A DNA stretch of 19,926 nucleotides from Haloarculaceae archaeon (GTDB lineage: Archaea > Halobacteriota > Halobacteria > Halobacteriales > Haloarculaceae), in assembly GCA_018609945.1 (NCBI GenBank), contig JAHENO010000238.1, positions 1 through 19,926 of the forward strand. Direction: 5' to 3'. This document shows, one piece after another, positions 1 to 6,600 of the stretch. The notes under the pieces are model-generated. The model did no database searches. It saw only the letters and a program-made list of their open reading frames with translations, and was not told where the DNA came from. The position numbers and the translations under genes are program-made. Position 1 is the stretch's first letter. Every line of letters begins with the position of its first letter.

Positions 1-1266
1 CAGCGACAGCACCGCGCCCGCGAGGACGTCCACCCCGATGGGAAGCGAGTCCTCGTCGACGTCGAAGGTCGCGGTGTGGTGGCCGCCGGGGTGGTCGGTG
101 CCGATACAGACGTACCCCGCTACGCCGCCCTGCTCCTGGACGCGGCGCATCAGGTAGCTGGCGTCCTCGCTACCGCCCAGTTCGTCACGGCGGACCACGG
201 AGTCGACGACCGCGTGATCGCCTGCCACCGCGGCGACAGCGTCGACCACTTCCTCGTCACTCGTCGCGCTCGGGGCCTGGCCGCCGTGTTCGACGGCGAC
301 CGAGCAGTCGTGCATCCCGGCGGCGCTTTCGAGCATCCGCTCGGCGTGCTCGCGGGTGTACTCCATGAGGTCGATCGTCGCGCCACGGACCTCCCCCTCG
401 ATGACGGCGCCCTCGGGGACGATGTTCGTCGCCGTCCCGCCCGCGACTTTGCCGGCGTTGACGCGGGTCGCGCCGTCCTCGTGGCGGGGAATAGCATACA
501 GATTCTGGATGGCGGTCGCCATCGCCTGGACGGCGTTGCGTCCGCGGTTGGGGTGGCCGCCAGCGTGGGCACTCTCGCCGGTAAAGCGCGCCTCGAAGTG
601 GCTCACCGCGAGGAAGTCGTCGATACCCGCGACGACCTCGCCGGTCGGGTGGTCGAGGCCGACGTGCACAGCAAGGAGGGCGTCGACGTCGTCGAGGTGG
701 CCGCTCTCGGCGATGGGCTCGCCGCCGGCGATCCGCTCCTCGGCGGGCTGGAAGATGACTTTGAACGTTCCCCGGAAGTCGCTCTCCGCGATTGCCCGGA
801 GGACGCCCAGCCCGATCGTCGCGTGGGCGTCGTGACCGCAGGCGTGCATCGCGCCCTCGTTGACCGACCGGAAGCCCTCGCGTGCGGGGAGGTGCTCGGG
901 GTCGTCGCTCTCCTCGCGCGGGAGGCCGTCGATGTCGACGCGGAGCGCGACCGTCGGTCCCTCGCCGCGGTGGAGGACCGCGATGGCGCCGGTGTAGCCC
1001 CCCTCGAGTTCCCCGAGGACGTCCTCCGGAGCGCCGGCCTCGCTGGCGCGGTCGTGCCAGTCCGCGATGGTCTCCCCGTCGGGCACCGCGGCCCGCGATT
1101 CGGTGGCGAGCGCGTCGCGCCCGACGTACAGTTCGTCGACGCCGATCTCCCCGAGTTCTTCGACGATCCGTGCGGTCGTGTAAAACTCACACCAGGCGGG
1201 CTCGGGACGCCGGTGGAGGTCCCGCCGGAGCGACTGGAGCCACTCCGCTGAGGGGGTCGTGTCCAT
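1..1266 (-). CDS. M20-family amidohydrolase, AbgA-like (C-terminus cut by window edge)
   Basis: Zinc-dependent M20 peptidase/amidohydrolase that would cleave an N-acyl or p-aminobenzoyl-glutamate-type amide in the cytoplasm. The frame is open for 422 codons from the ATG at 1266 down to base 1 with no stop, so only the extreme C-terminus is missing. Visible motifs are DLHRRPE near residue 16, the metal-binding Asp in VDIDGLP (about 111), HACGHDAH at 141-148, and QPAEE further on, which carries the catalytic and metal-ligand glutamates. The stretch of about 40 residues between the first motif and GYTGAIAVL, together with MHACGHD, resembles E. coli AbgA more than hippurate hydrolases. AbgA is about 436 aa, so little is lost. 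A TATA-like box lies about 27 nt upstream, so the transcript is probably leaderless. No AbgB partner is visible here. The family call is firm; the substrate is inferred. Confidence 0.9.
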   Translation of the reverse strand, partial: MDTTPSAEWLQSLRRDLHRRPEPAWCEFYTTARIVEELGEIGVDELYVGRDALATESRAAVPDGETIADWHDRASEAGAPEDVLGELEGGYTGAIAVLHRGEGPTVALRVDIDGLPREESDDPEHLPAREGFRSVNEGAMHACGHDAHATIGLGVLRAIAESDFRGTFKVIFQPAEERIAGGEPIAESGHLDDVDALLAVHVGLDHPTGEVVAGIDDFLAVSHFEARFTGESAHAGGHPNRGRNAVQAMATAIQNLYAIPRHEDGATRVNAGKVAGGTATNIVPEGAVIEGEVRGATIDLMEYTREHAERMLESAAGMHDCSVAVEHGGQAPSATSDEEVVDAVAAVAGDHAVVDSVVRRDELGGSEDASYLMRRVQEQGGVAGYVCIGTDHPGGHHTATFDVDEDSLPIGVDVLAGAVLSL

Positions 1267-1290
1267 GTCCGAGCGACGAGGGCCGTCTTC

Positions 1291-1296
1291 ATATAT
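1291..1296 (-). promoter_or_regulatory. TATA-like box for the M20 amidohydrolase gene
   Basis: The palindromic core ATATAT is centred about 27 nt upstream of the ATG at 1266. This is the spacing expected for a leaderless haloarchaeal transcript. Confidence 0.55.
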
Positions 1297-1335
1297 CCCG
1301 CGGGGCGTCCGCGGAAACGGGCTGCCGGCGGACGG

Positions 1336-1662
1336 TCAGCGGCTGTCGGGGCCGCGCACCTGCTCGACCTCGGCACTGAGGTGGACGCTGTCCGGGAACG
1401 ACCGGCCGGCGACCTCGCGGGCGAACTCGTCGTGACCCACGATCTCGACGGTCCGCGTGTAGACGGTGTAGGACCAGGAATCGAAGGTGTCCGCGGAGCC
1501 GACGCGCTTGTACAGGGGCACCCGCAGTTCGGTCGGGGGCTTCGGGTGCGGGCCTTTCAGTTCGGCGCCCTTCCGTGTCGCCGTCTCCTTGATGTCCGTG
1601 ACGACCGCGTCGAGTGCGTCTCTGTCCCCGCTCTGGAGGCGGAGTTTCGTCACGAACGGCAT
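1336..1662 (-). CDS. uS10/mL48-family ribosomal-protein paralogue
   Basis: A 108-residue protein with the uS10 (RpsJ) fold signature: an N-terminal strand (MPFVTKLRLQSGDRDALD), a helix, the loop KGPHPKPPTELRVPL that matches the uS10 pattern of G-P-x-P-x-P followed by a basic strand, then WSYTVYTRTVEIVG and a final strand. The ATG at 1662 is preferred over an upstream TTG at 1689, because GGTTTTGA on the minus strand sits about 27 nt upstream and the homology begins at MPFV. The canonical haloarchaeal uS10 lies in the elongation-factor operon and has a different sequence, so this is probably a second copy. Whether it enters the ribosome, as uS10 does with uS3 and uS14, or has another role cannot be told. 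It stands alone, divergent from the Nudix gene. Confidence 0.8.
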   Translation of the reverse strand: MPFVTKLRLQSGDRDALDAVVTDIKETATRKGAELKGPHPKPPTELRVPLYKRVGSADTFDSWSYTVYTRTVEIVGHDEFAREVAGRSFPDSVHLSAEVEQVRGPDSR

Positions 1663-1730
1663 GATAGGGTCTGGACGGCCGGGCGTCAAAACCCATTCGC
1701 TTCCTGTTTCCGGGTCGCTCCGACATTCTC

Positions 1731-1736
1731 TTTACG
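1731..1736 (+). promoter_or_regulatory. TATA-like box for the Nudix gene
   Basis: TTTACG, preceded by CTC, lies about 26 nt upstream of the ATG at 1758. The intergenic region to the divergent uS10-like gene is only 95 bases. Confidence 0.4.
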
Positions 1737-1757
1737 CGTGGCCGAGTAGCGCCGACA

Positions 1758-2189
1758 ATGATAGAGGCCACGAGCGCGGGAGCCATCCTCTTCCGGGATA
1801 CTCGTGGTCGGCGGGAGTACCTCCTCCTGAAGAGCCGCCCCGGCGACTGGGAGTTTCCCAAGGGCGGCGTCGAGGGCGACGAGGAACTCCAGCAGACCGC
1901 AATCCGCGAGGTGAAAGAGGAGGCCGGAATCGACGACTTCCGGCTCATCGACGGCTTCCGCGAGGACTACGACTACGTGTTCGAAGCACAGGGCAAGACG
2001 ATCCACAAGACGGTCCACCTGTTCATCGCCAGGTCCTACGAGGCGTCGGCCGAACTCTCCGAGGAACACCGCGACATGCAGTGGCGCGACTACGAACAGG
2101 CGATCAACACCGTCACCCAGGACGGTCCCCGCGAGATCCTCGAGGAAGCCCACGACTTCCTCGACGAGAAATTCGAGGAGGGGGAGTGA
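1758..2189 (+). CDS. Nudix hydrolase, probable bis(5'-nucleosyl)-tetraphosphatase type
   Basis: A 143-residue single-domain Nudix protein. The Nudix box is complete at residues 36-58 in the order G-x5-E-x7-REVKEEAGI, so all metal-binding glutamates are present. The preceding sequence LLKSRPGDWEFPKGG is typical of archaeal and eukaryotic diadenosine tetraphosphate (Ap4A) hydrolases, where a W-x-F/L-P-K-G segment precedes the box. The N-terminal SAGAILFRD is the usual first strand. It would hydrolyse a nucleoside diphosphate linked to another group, in the cytoplasm. The ATG at 1758 has a TATA-like element at leaderless spacing. The family is certain; the dinucleoside polyphosphate substrate is an inference from sequence type. 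An 8-oxo-dGTP or NDP-sugar substrate cannot be excluded. Confidence 0.9.
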   Translation: MIEATSAGAILFRDTRGRREYLLLKSRPGDWEFPKGGVEGDEELQQTAIREVKEEAGIDDFRLIDGFREDYDYVFEAQGKTIHKTVHLFIARSYEASAELSEEHRDMQWRDYEQAINTVTQDGPREILEEAHDFLDEKFEEGE

Positions 2190-2317
2190 TCGCTCAGGAG
2201 CGGTCGCCCCGGGTCGGTCCCGGACCGGGTGATTCGGACTGTCTTCGCCGTCACCGTACGGATCGACGAGTCGTCGGTCGATAACGTTCGCCGCTCGATG
2301 GCGCGTCTTCGGCACCC

Positions 2318-2323
2318 TTTAGC
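2318..2323 (+). promoter_or_regulatory. TATA-like box for the four-helix membrane protein gene
   Basis: TTTAGC is centred about 27 nt upstream of the ATG at 2348. The 158-base gap 2190-2347 otherwise shows only GC-rich sequence. Confidence 0.4.
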
Positions 2324-2347
2324 GGATCCATACCCTACCAGGAACAG

Positions 2348-2842
2348 ATGGTAGTGGCGACGACGGACGCAGTGATTGCGACGGTCGTGCTGGCGGCTGT
2401 GACACTCAGTTTCCCCTGTTTCCTCTACGGCGCCTACATCGTCATCGACAACGATCCCGTGACCTGGAGCGTGCTGACGAGGCACCTCAAGTTCATCGTG
2501 ACCGGCCTCGCCCTGACGACGGTGCCGATGGTGACCTGGATGATTCCCCGCCTGTTCGACCAGTTCAGCGGCGCCGCGCTCGTCCACGCGTTCCTCGGAC
2601 TCCAGGCCTACGCCATGCTCACCTTCGGCGGGACCGGCATCGTCCGCATCTTCAGGGCCAAACGGGAACACGACCTCTACCACGACTACGACGAGGAGGT
2701 CCTCTTGGATGAGATCGGCACCGAGAACATGACCCACTGGCGCCGGCGCCTCAGGATCGGCGTGTTCGGCTACGTCTTCTTCTGGCTGCTCACCTACGCC
2801 GTCGGTGTCTTCCGGTACCTGACGCGGTACGTCATCGCGTGA
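2348..2842 (+). CDS. Conserved small membrane protein, four predicted helices
   Basis: A 164-residue protein not assigned to any function. Hydrophobic segments occur near residues 7-33, 42-65, 70-97 and 135-158. Between helices 3 and 4 is a polar loop of about 35 residues that starts basic (RIFRAKREHD) and continues acidic and tyrosine-rich (LYHDYDEEVLLDE). There is no signal peptide, catalytic motif or metal-binding cysteine pattern. The gene is monocistronic, begins at an ATG with a TATA-like element at leaderless spacing, and converges on the mutarotase gene with a 39-base gap. It looks like one of the uncharacterised haloarchaeal membrane-protein families. It is real by codon pattern and coherent helix periodicity. 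Confidence 0.8.
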   Translation: MVVATTDAVIATVVLAAVTLSFPCFLYGAYIVIDNDPVTWSVLTRHLKFIVTGLALTTVPMVTWMIPRLFDQFSGAALVHAFLGLQAYAMLTFGGTGIVRIFRAKREHDLYHDYDEEVLLDEIGTENMTHWRRRLRIGVFGYVFFWLLTYAVGVFRYLTRYVIA

Positions 2843-2881
2843 GCGAACCGCTGTCCTGGCCGGCTGCCGGTGTGGCTTCTC

Positions 2882-3229
2882 TCAGTCTCCGTCCCCGGGG
2901 CTGAACGACCAGATGCGCTCCATGAAGGGAATCTGCTCGTCGGGGTCGGCGTCGACGTCGACGCCCTCCTGTTTGAGGTGGGCGGTGCGGCGTTCCCACT
3001 CCTCGACCTCGGGGTCGCCGGTCACCGTCTCCACGTAGGTGTCGAGGTCCTCGGCCTCGAGGACACAGACCGCGATGTCGTCCCGAAGGTAGAGTTCGAA
3101 GTCGATCACGCCGCCACGGGCCATGGCGTCTTTCACGCCCTCGGGTACCTCGTCGTGGATGTCGACGTACTCCTCGCGGTGGTCTGGGTCGATGCGCTGG
3201 ACGTAGACGGCGCGTTCCGTGTCACCCAT
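2882..3229 (-). CDS. L-rhamnose mutarotase-family protein (RhaM/COG3254, DUF718)
   Basis: A 115-residue dimeric alpha/beta-barrel-type mutarotase that would interconvert the alpha and beta anomers of a 6-deoxyhexose or related sugar. It aligns by eye with E. coli RhaM: YVQRIDPDHREEYVDIHDEV carries the catalytic His at residue 25 (RhaM H22), then FELYLRDDIAVCVLEAED, and EVEEWERRTAHL corresponds to the RhaM region with paired tryptophans. The ATG at 3229 is chosen over earlier in-frame starts because a TATA-like box lies about 28 nt upstream and homology begins there. It is divergent from the ABC solute-binding gene across 143 bases, so it probably serves the imported sugar. Some COG3254 members act on L-fucose instead of L-rhamnose, so the substrate is open. 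Confidence 0.85.
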   Translation of the reverse strand: MGDTERAVYVQRIDPDHREEYVDIHDEVPEGVKDAMARGGVIDFELYLRDDIAVCVLEAEDLDTYVETVTGDPEVEEWERRTAHLKQEGVDVDADPDEQIPFMERIWSFSPGDGD

Positions 3230-3254
3230 ACCCGCCGACTCAGCGCGAGCGGGG

Positions 3255-3260
3255 ATAAAA
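3255..3260 (-). promoter_or_regulatory. TATA-like box for the mutarotase gene
   Basis: ATAAAA on the plus strand reads TTTTAT on the minus strand and is centred about 28 nt upstream of the ATG at 3229, which supports a leaderless transcript. Confidence 0.6.
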
Positions 3261-3281
3261 TCTGCCGTGACTGTTGTCGGT

Positions 3282-3301
3282 ATCCAGTATTCCGACTGGA
3301 T
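3282..3301. promoter_or_regulatory. Perfect inverted repeat between divergent mutarotase and importer genes (operator candidate)
   Basis: ATCCAGT (3282-3288) and ACTGGAT (3295-3301) are perfect 7-base reverse complements separated by 6 bases. The element sits just upstream of the mutarotase TATA box and about 40 bases upstream of the importer TATA box. It is followed by two copies of TTCACAAG (3310-3317 and 3324-3331), 14 bases apart, the first overlapping TGTGA-cat-TCACA. The spacing suits a dimeric regulator, but no binding protein is identified. Confidence 0.4.
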
Positions 3302-3341
3302 GTGTGACATTCACAAGCAATTTTTCACAAGAGCGCAAAAG

Positions 3342-3347
3342 TTTTAA
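3342..3347 (+). promoter_or_regulatory. TATA-like box for the solute-binding protein gene
   Basis: TTTTAA, within an AT-rich run, is centred about 28 nt upstream of the ATG at 3373. This supports that start over the in-frame upstream start at 3274. Confidence 0.65.
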
Positions 3348-3372
3348 GGGAGGCTCATCCCAACCCGGGTGC

Positions 3373-4632
3373 ATGTCTGGTAATAACAGGCAGGTGGCAC
3401 GGCGTCGCTTTCTGACACTCGCGGGTGCAGCTGGCACCGTCGCACTGGCAGGTTGTGGCGGCGATGGTGGAGATGGTGGCGGCAGCGACGGTAGCGATGG
3501 CGGCGATGACGGGGGCAGTGACGGTGGAGACGGGGGCAGTGACGGTGGAGACGGCGACGACATGGACGGAGACGACGGCGGGTCGACGGACGGCGAGTCC
3601 CCCGCGGTCGAACAGGTCGGGTACACCTCGTACGTACGGGGTGGGTCGTGGATCACCGCCTACGTCGAGGCGGCACAGTTCTACGCCGAGGACAGGGGCA
3701 TCGACCTGGACGTCCGGCCGAACCAGCAGGACGCATCGAAGCAGGTCCAGGACATCCGGGACTTCACGAACCAGGGCTACGACGGCATCATCGTCGGTGT
3801 CTGGCAGACCGGCGCCGCCGAGGGTGCCATCGGTGACGCGCTTGACGCCGATATCCCGGTGTTCGCGACCAACGCCGACACCTCGAACCCGGACATCCCG
3901 ATGTACGTCGGGTTCTCGAACTACGACGGCGGCGCGAGTTGCGCCGAGCAGATGATCCGGTTCCTCGAGGAGCAACGGTCCGGCCAGGATCCCTGGCAGG
4001 TACTCAACGTCCGGGGCATCCAGGGCAACCAGTCCGCGAACCAGCGCAGCCAGGGCTTCCTGGACGTGATGGCCGAGGAGGACCGCGTCGAGGTGCTCAC
4101 GACGATCAACGGCGAGTACGCCCGTGACGTGGCCCAGAACAAGGTCCAGCAGTGGGTCAACAACAACCAGCGGCCCGACGGCATCTACTCGGGGAACCTC
4201 TCGATGGGGCTTGGGGTCGTCTCGGCCCTGGATAACCTCGGGGAACTGTACCAGCGCGGCGAGGACGAACACATCGTGCTCACCCAGATGGACGGCAGCC
4301 CCGAGGTCAACCCTGCCGTGGCCGATGGGACCATTGACGCGGCCGTCGACCAGCCCAACTACTTCTACAACCCCATCGCGATGCGGTACCTGATCGACTA
4401 CGTCGAGCAGGGTCCGGAGGTGATTCCCGAGGTCGGCTCCACGGTTACCTCGGACGACCTCACCATCGAATCGGGGATGCACAAGGGCGTCGAGATGTGG
4501 AGCGAACCGATCTGGGAGCCCGGCGAGATCCGCGAGCAGAACGGTCACCCCTGGTTCCGGACCAACAGCATCGTCATCACCGAGGAGAACGCCGACGAAC
4601 CGTTCCTCTGGGGCAACGTCTGGGGCCAGTAA
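3373..4632 (+). CDS. Sugar ABC transporter solute-binding lipoprotein (Tat-exported, RbsB-like)
   Basis: A 419-residue extracytoplasmic binding protein of the ribose/galactose type (Peripla_BP_4). The N-terminus has a Tat signal (RRRFLTLAG at residues 10-18) and a lipobox LAGC with Cys28 as the lipidation site. Residues 29-75 form an Asp/Gly/Ser linker tethering the binding domain to the membrane. The two-lobe domain begins near residue 80. Landmarks are NQQDASKQVQDIRDFTNQGYDGIIVG (the usual repeated 'number of sites' segment), a loop with NADT, and a second-lobe TQMDGSPEV region. The predicted start at 3373 agrees with the signal peptide and TATA box. The importer permease and ATPase follow, but with their own promoter. 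The ligand is unknown; the adjacent mutarotase suggests an aldose. It contains an exact 21-base tandem duplication in the linker. Confidence 0.92.
   Translation: MSGNNRQVARRRFLTLAGAAGTVALAGCGGDGGDGGGSDGSDGGDDGGSDGGDGGSDGGDGDDMDGDDGGSTDGESPAVEQVGYTSYVRGGSWITAYVEAAQFYAEDRGIDLDVRPNQQDASKQVQDIRDFTNQGYDGIIVGVWQTGAAEGAIGDALDADIPVFATNADTSNPDIPMYVGFSNYDGGASCAEQMIRFLEEQRSGQDPWQVLNVRGIQGNQSANQRSQGFLDVMAEEDRVEVLTTINGEYARDVAQNKVQQWVNNNQRPDGIYSGNLSMGLGVVSALDNLGELYQRGEDEHIVLTQMDGSPEVNPAVADGTIDAAVDQPNYFYNPIAMRYLIDYVEQGPEVIPEVGSTVTSDDLTIESGMHKGVEMWSEPIWEPGEIREQNGHPWFRTNSIVITEENADEPFLWGNVWGQ
3508..3549 (+). repeat. Exact tandem duplication of 21 bases in the lipoprotein linker
   Basis: Bases 3508-3528 and 3529-3549 are identical and in frame. 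Each encodes Asp-Gly-Gly-Ser-Asp-Gly-Gly (residues 46-52 and 53-59). It lies within a longer Gly/Asp-rich stretch and looks like recent replication slippage that lengthened the tether. Confidence 0.9.
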
Positions 4633-4669
4633 CGCCGGCACACGCGACAGTCACCCCAGCCACCACAAC

Positions 4670-4676
4670 TTATAAG
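4670..4676 (+). promoter_or_regulatory. TATA-like box for the permease-ATPase pair
   Basis: TTATAAG is centred exactly 27 nt upstream of the ATG at 4700, in the 67-base gap after the solute-binding gene. It implies that the permease and ATPase can be transcribed separately from the binding protein. Confidence 0.6.
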
Positions 4677-4699
4677 ATAGCCAGTCGACGCACACGACC

Positions 4700-5716
4700 A
4701 TGAGTACGCTAGATGGATTCGCCGGCGGCCTCTTCGAGTCCAGGGACGACTTCGTGTTGACGCTGCTGGATAACATGATCTGGCCGATCCTGGCGCTGGT
4801 CATCCTCGCAGTATATCTGCTCGTTCCCCAGACCCTGCAGAACGTCAGGAGCGTCCGACTCATCATGTGGTCGGCCGCCCCGCTCGCGTTGCTGGTGCTC
4901 GCCGAGAGTCTGTGTCTGCTCTCGGGGCACTTCGACCTCTCGATCGGGTCCATCGCCGGTTTCTCGGCGATGGTCTCGGGGATGGTGCTGGCGAACTGCC
5001 CCTCCTGCTGGGGGCTCACCACCAACCCCTGGATCGGGTTCGCACTGATATTCACCATCGGCGCCCTGATCGGCGTCTTCAACGGTGTGATGGTCGCGCG
5101 GTTCAACGTCAACCCGTTCCTGCAGACGCTCGCGGTGCTTATCATCTTCCAGGGCGGGAAGACGGCGCTGAACACCCAGCCGATCTCCGGGCTGCCGTCG
5201 ACGTATCTCTTTCCGGGCGGAACCGCCGACTTCGCCATCGGGGTACTCGTCGTCGCGTTCGTCCTGTTCGGGGTGGTGATGCGCTACACCCCGTTCGGCC
5301 AGGCAGTGTACGCCCTGGGCAGCGACAAGGACTCCGCGCTCGAGGTGGGTATCAGGACCGACCGCGTCATCATCGCCGTCTACACCATCAGCGGCGTCCT
5401 CTCGGCCTTTGCCGGCCTCCTTCTGACCGGATTCGTGGGCGTGGTGCCGCCGCTGATCGGCGAGGGGCTGGTCTTCCAGGCGTTCGCCGGGGCGGTCATC
5501 GGCGGGATCAGCCTCTTCGGTGGCCGCGGCAAGGTCACCGGCGCCCTCGGGGGCGTCCTGCTGATCGCGCTCATCCAGTCGGCGCTCAACAACAGTGCCG
5601 CCATCGAGGCCACCCAGATCCAGTTCTTCAACGGCGTCGTGCTGTTGATCGCAATCCTGCTGTACAACACGCGGACCTCGATCCGCGGTCGCATCCTCGC
5701 GAGTGGTGCCCAATGA
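4700..5716 (+). CDS. Sugar ABC transporter permease (RbsC/BPD_transp_2 type)
   Basis: A 338-residue integral membrane permease of the ribose-type importer family. Multiple hydrophobic segments run from about residue 25 to 325. The diagnostic block near residues 230-290 is present: ISGVLSAFAGLLLTGFVG, then GLVFQAFAGAVIGGISLFGG and GKVTGALGGVLLIALIQSAL, as in RbsC, XylH and AraH. NPFLQTLAVLIIFQGGK is the typical middle segment. One gene is seen, so the permease is expected to homodimerise. Its ATG has its own TATA box, and its stop overlaps the ATPase start as ATGA, indicating translational coupling. Substrate specificity comes from the binding protein and is not evident here. Confidence 0.93.
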   Translation: MSTLDGFAGGLFESRDDFVLTLLDNMIWPILALVILAVYLLVPQTLQNVRSVRLIMWSAAPLALLVLAESLCLLSGHFDLSIGSIAGFSAMVSGMVLANCPSCWGLTTNPWIGFALIFTIGALIGVFNGVMVARFNVNPFLQTLAVLIIFQGGKTALNTQPISGLPSTYLFPGGTADFAIGVLVVAFVLFGVVMRYTPFGQAVYALGSDKDSALEVGIRTDRVIIAVYTISGVLSAFAGLLLTGFVGVVPPLIGEGLVFQAFAGAVIGGISLFGGRGKVTGALGGVLLIALIQSALNNSAAIEATQIQFFNGVVLLIAILLYNTRTSIRGRILASGAQ

Positions 5717-6567
5717 GCGTCGACGACGCGGCCGAGGAGACACCCGATACGGGCAGCGAGGGGGAGGCCGTGGCCGACGCCCGTGACGTCGGGGACGTGC
5801 CCGTGGCCGGGACCGGCGAGGTCAAACTCGAGATCGAGAACGTCCACAAGCGCTTCGGGCGCGTGGTCGCGCTGCAGGGCGTGAATCTGGACATCTACGA
5901 GAAGGAGGTGTTCGCGCTGGTCGGCGACAACGGCGCCGGCAAGAGCACGCTGATGAACATCATCAGCGGCGTCCACGAACCGACCGAGGGAACGGTTCGC
6001 CTCGACGGCCGCGAGATCGCGTTCACCAACCCGAGCGACGCCCGCGAGGCCGGCGTCGAGACGGTCTACCAGGACCTGGCCCTGATGGACGACCTCGACA
6101 TCGCGACGAACATCTTCATGGGGCAGTTCCCCCAGCGGAAGATCGGGCCTTTCGGCTTCATCGACTGGGACGAGACCCGGGAGCAGGCCCGCCACATCGT
6201 CCACGACCGCCTCGGTCGCACCGAGATCGACATCGACACCGAGGTCCAGTTCCTCTCGGGCGGGCAACGCCAGCTCGTCGCTGTCGCGCGCACGCTCGCG
6301 TTCGACCCCGACGTGATAATCCTCGACGAACCCACGAGCGCCCTCTCGGTCGACGCGGCCGACCTCGTCCACCGGACTATCGAGTACCTCCGGGAGGAGG
6401 AGGGCATCACCGTCATCATCGTCAGCCACAGCATCGAGGACGTCCTCCAGATCGCCGACCGCATCGGCGTCCTCTACCAGGGGGTGCTCGTGGACGTGAC
6501 GGTCCCAGAGGAAGCGAGCCTCGAATCGCTGACAGACCTCATGACGACCGGGACCTACGGCGACTGA
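5713..6567 (+). CDS. Sugar ABC transporter ATP-binding protein (single NBD, RbsA-like)
   Basis: A 284-residue ATPase energising the importer from the cytoplasmic face. Walker A GDNGAGKS is at 71-78, the Q-loop Gln is near 120, the signature LSGGQ at 181-185, Walker B VIILDEP at 201-207 and the H-loop His at 239. It has one nucleotide-binding domain, whereas E. coli RbsA/XylG/AraG carry two in about 500 residues. It therefore must dimerise. The first 34 residues are an acidic, Asp/Glu/Gly-rich extension before the domain begins at KLEIENVHKRFG. The start at 5713 overlaps the permease stop (ATGA). An in-frame upstream extension into the permease gene is rejected because it would be an overlapping arginine-rich shadow. 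It converges on the AGE gene with a 33-base gap. Confidence 0.93.
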   Translation: MSVDDAAEETPDTGSEGEAVADARDVGDVPVAGTGEVKLEIENVHKRFGRVVALQGVNLDIYEKEVFALVGDNGAGKSTLMNIISGVHEPTEGTVRLDGREIAFTNPSDAREAGVETVYQDLALMDDLDIATNIFMGQFPQRKIGPFGFIDWDETREQARHIVHDRLGRTEIDIDTEVQFLSGGQRQLVAVARTLAFDPDVIILDEPTSALSVDAADLVHRTIEYLREEEGITVIIVSHSIEDVLQIADRIGVLYQGVLVDVTVPEEASLESLTDLMTTGTYGD

Positions 6568-6600
6568 CCACCACCTTCACTCCCGACTGCCAGCGCCCTC

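Noticed and set aside
76..1251. Open frame of 391 codons on the plus strand at the left edge
   Set aside because: The minus strand is open across the whole stretch and encodes a clear M20 amidohydrolase. The plus frame has no family signature.
2264..2276. Palindrome CGACGA-g-TCGTCG between the Nudix and membrane protein genes
   Set aside because: CGA/TCG-rich palindromes are common by chance in this composition, and a one-base centre cannot form a loop. No matching copy was seen elsewhere.
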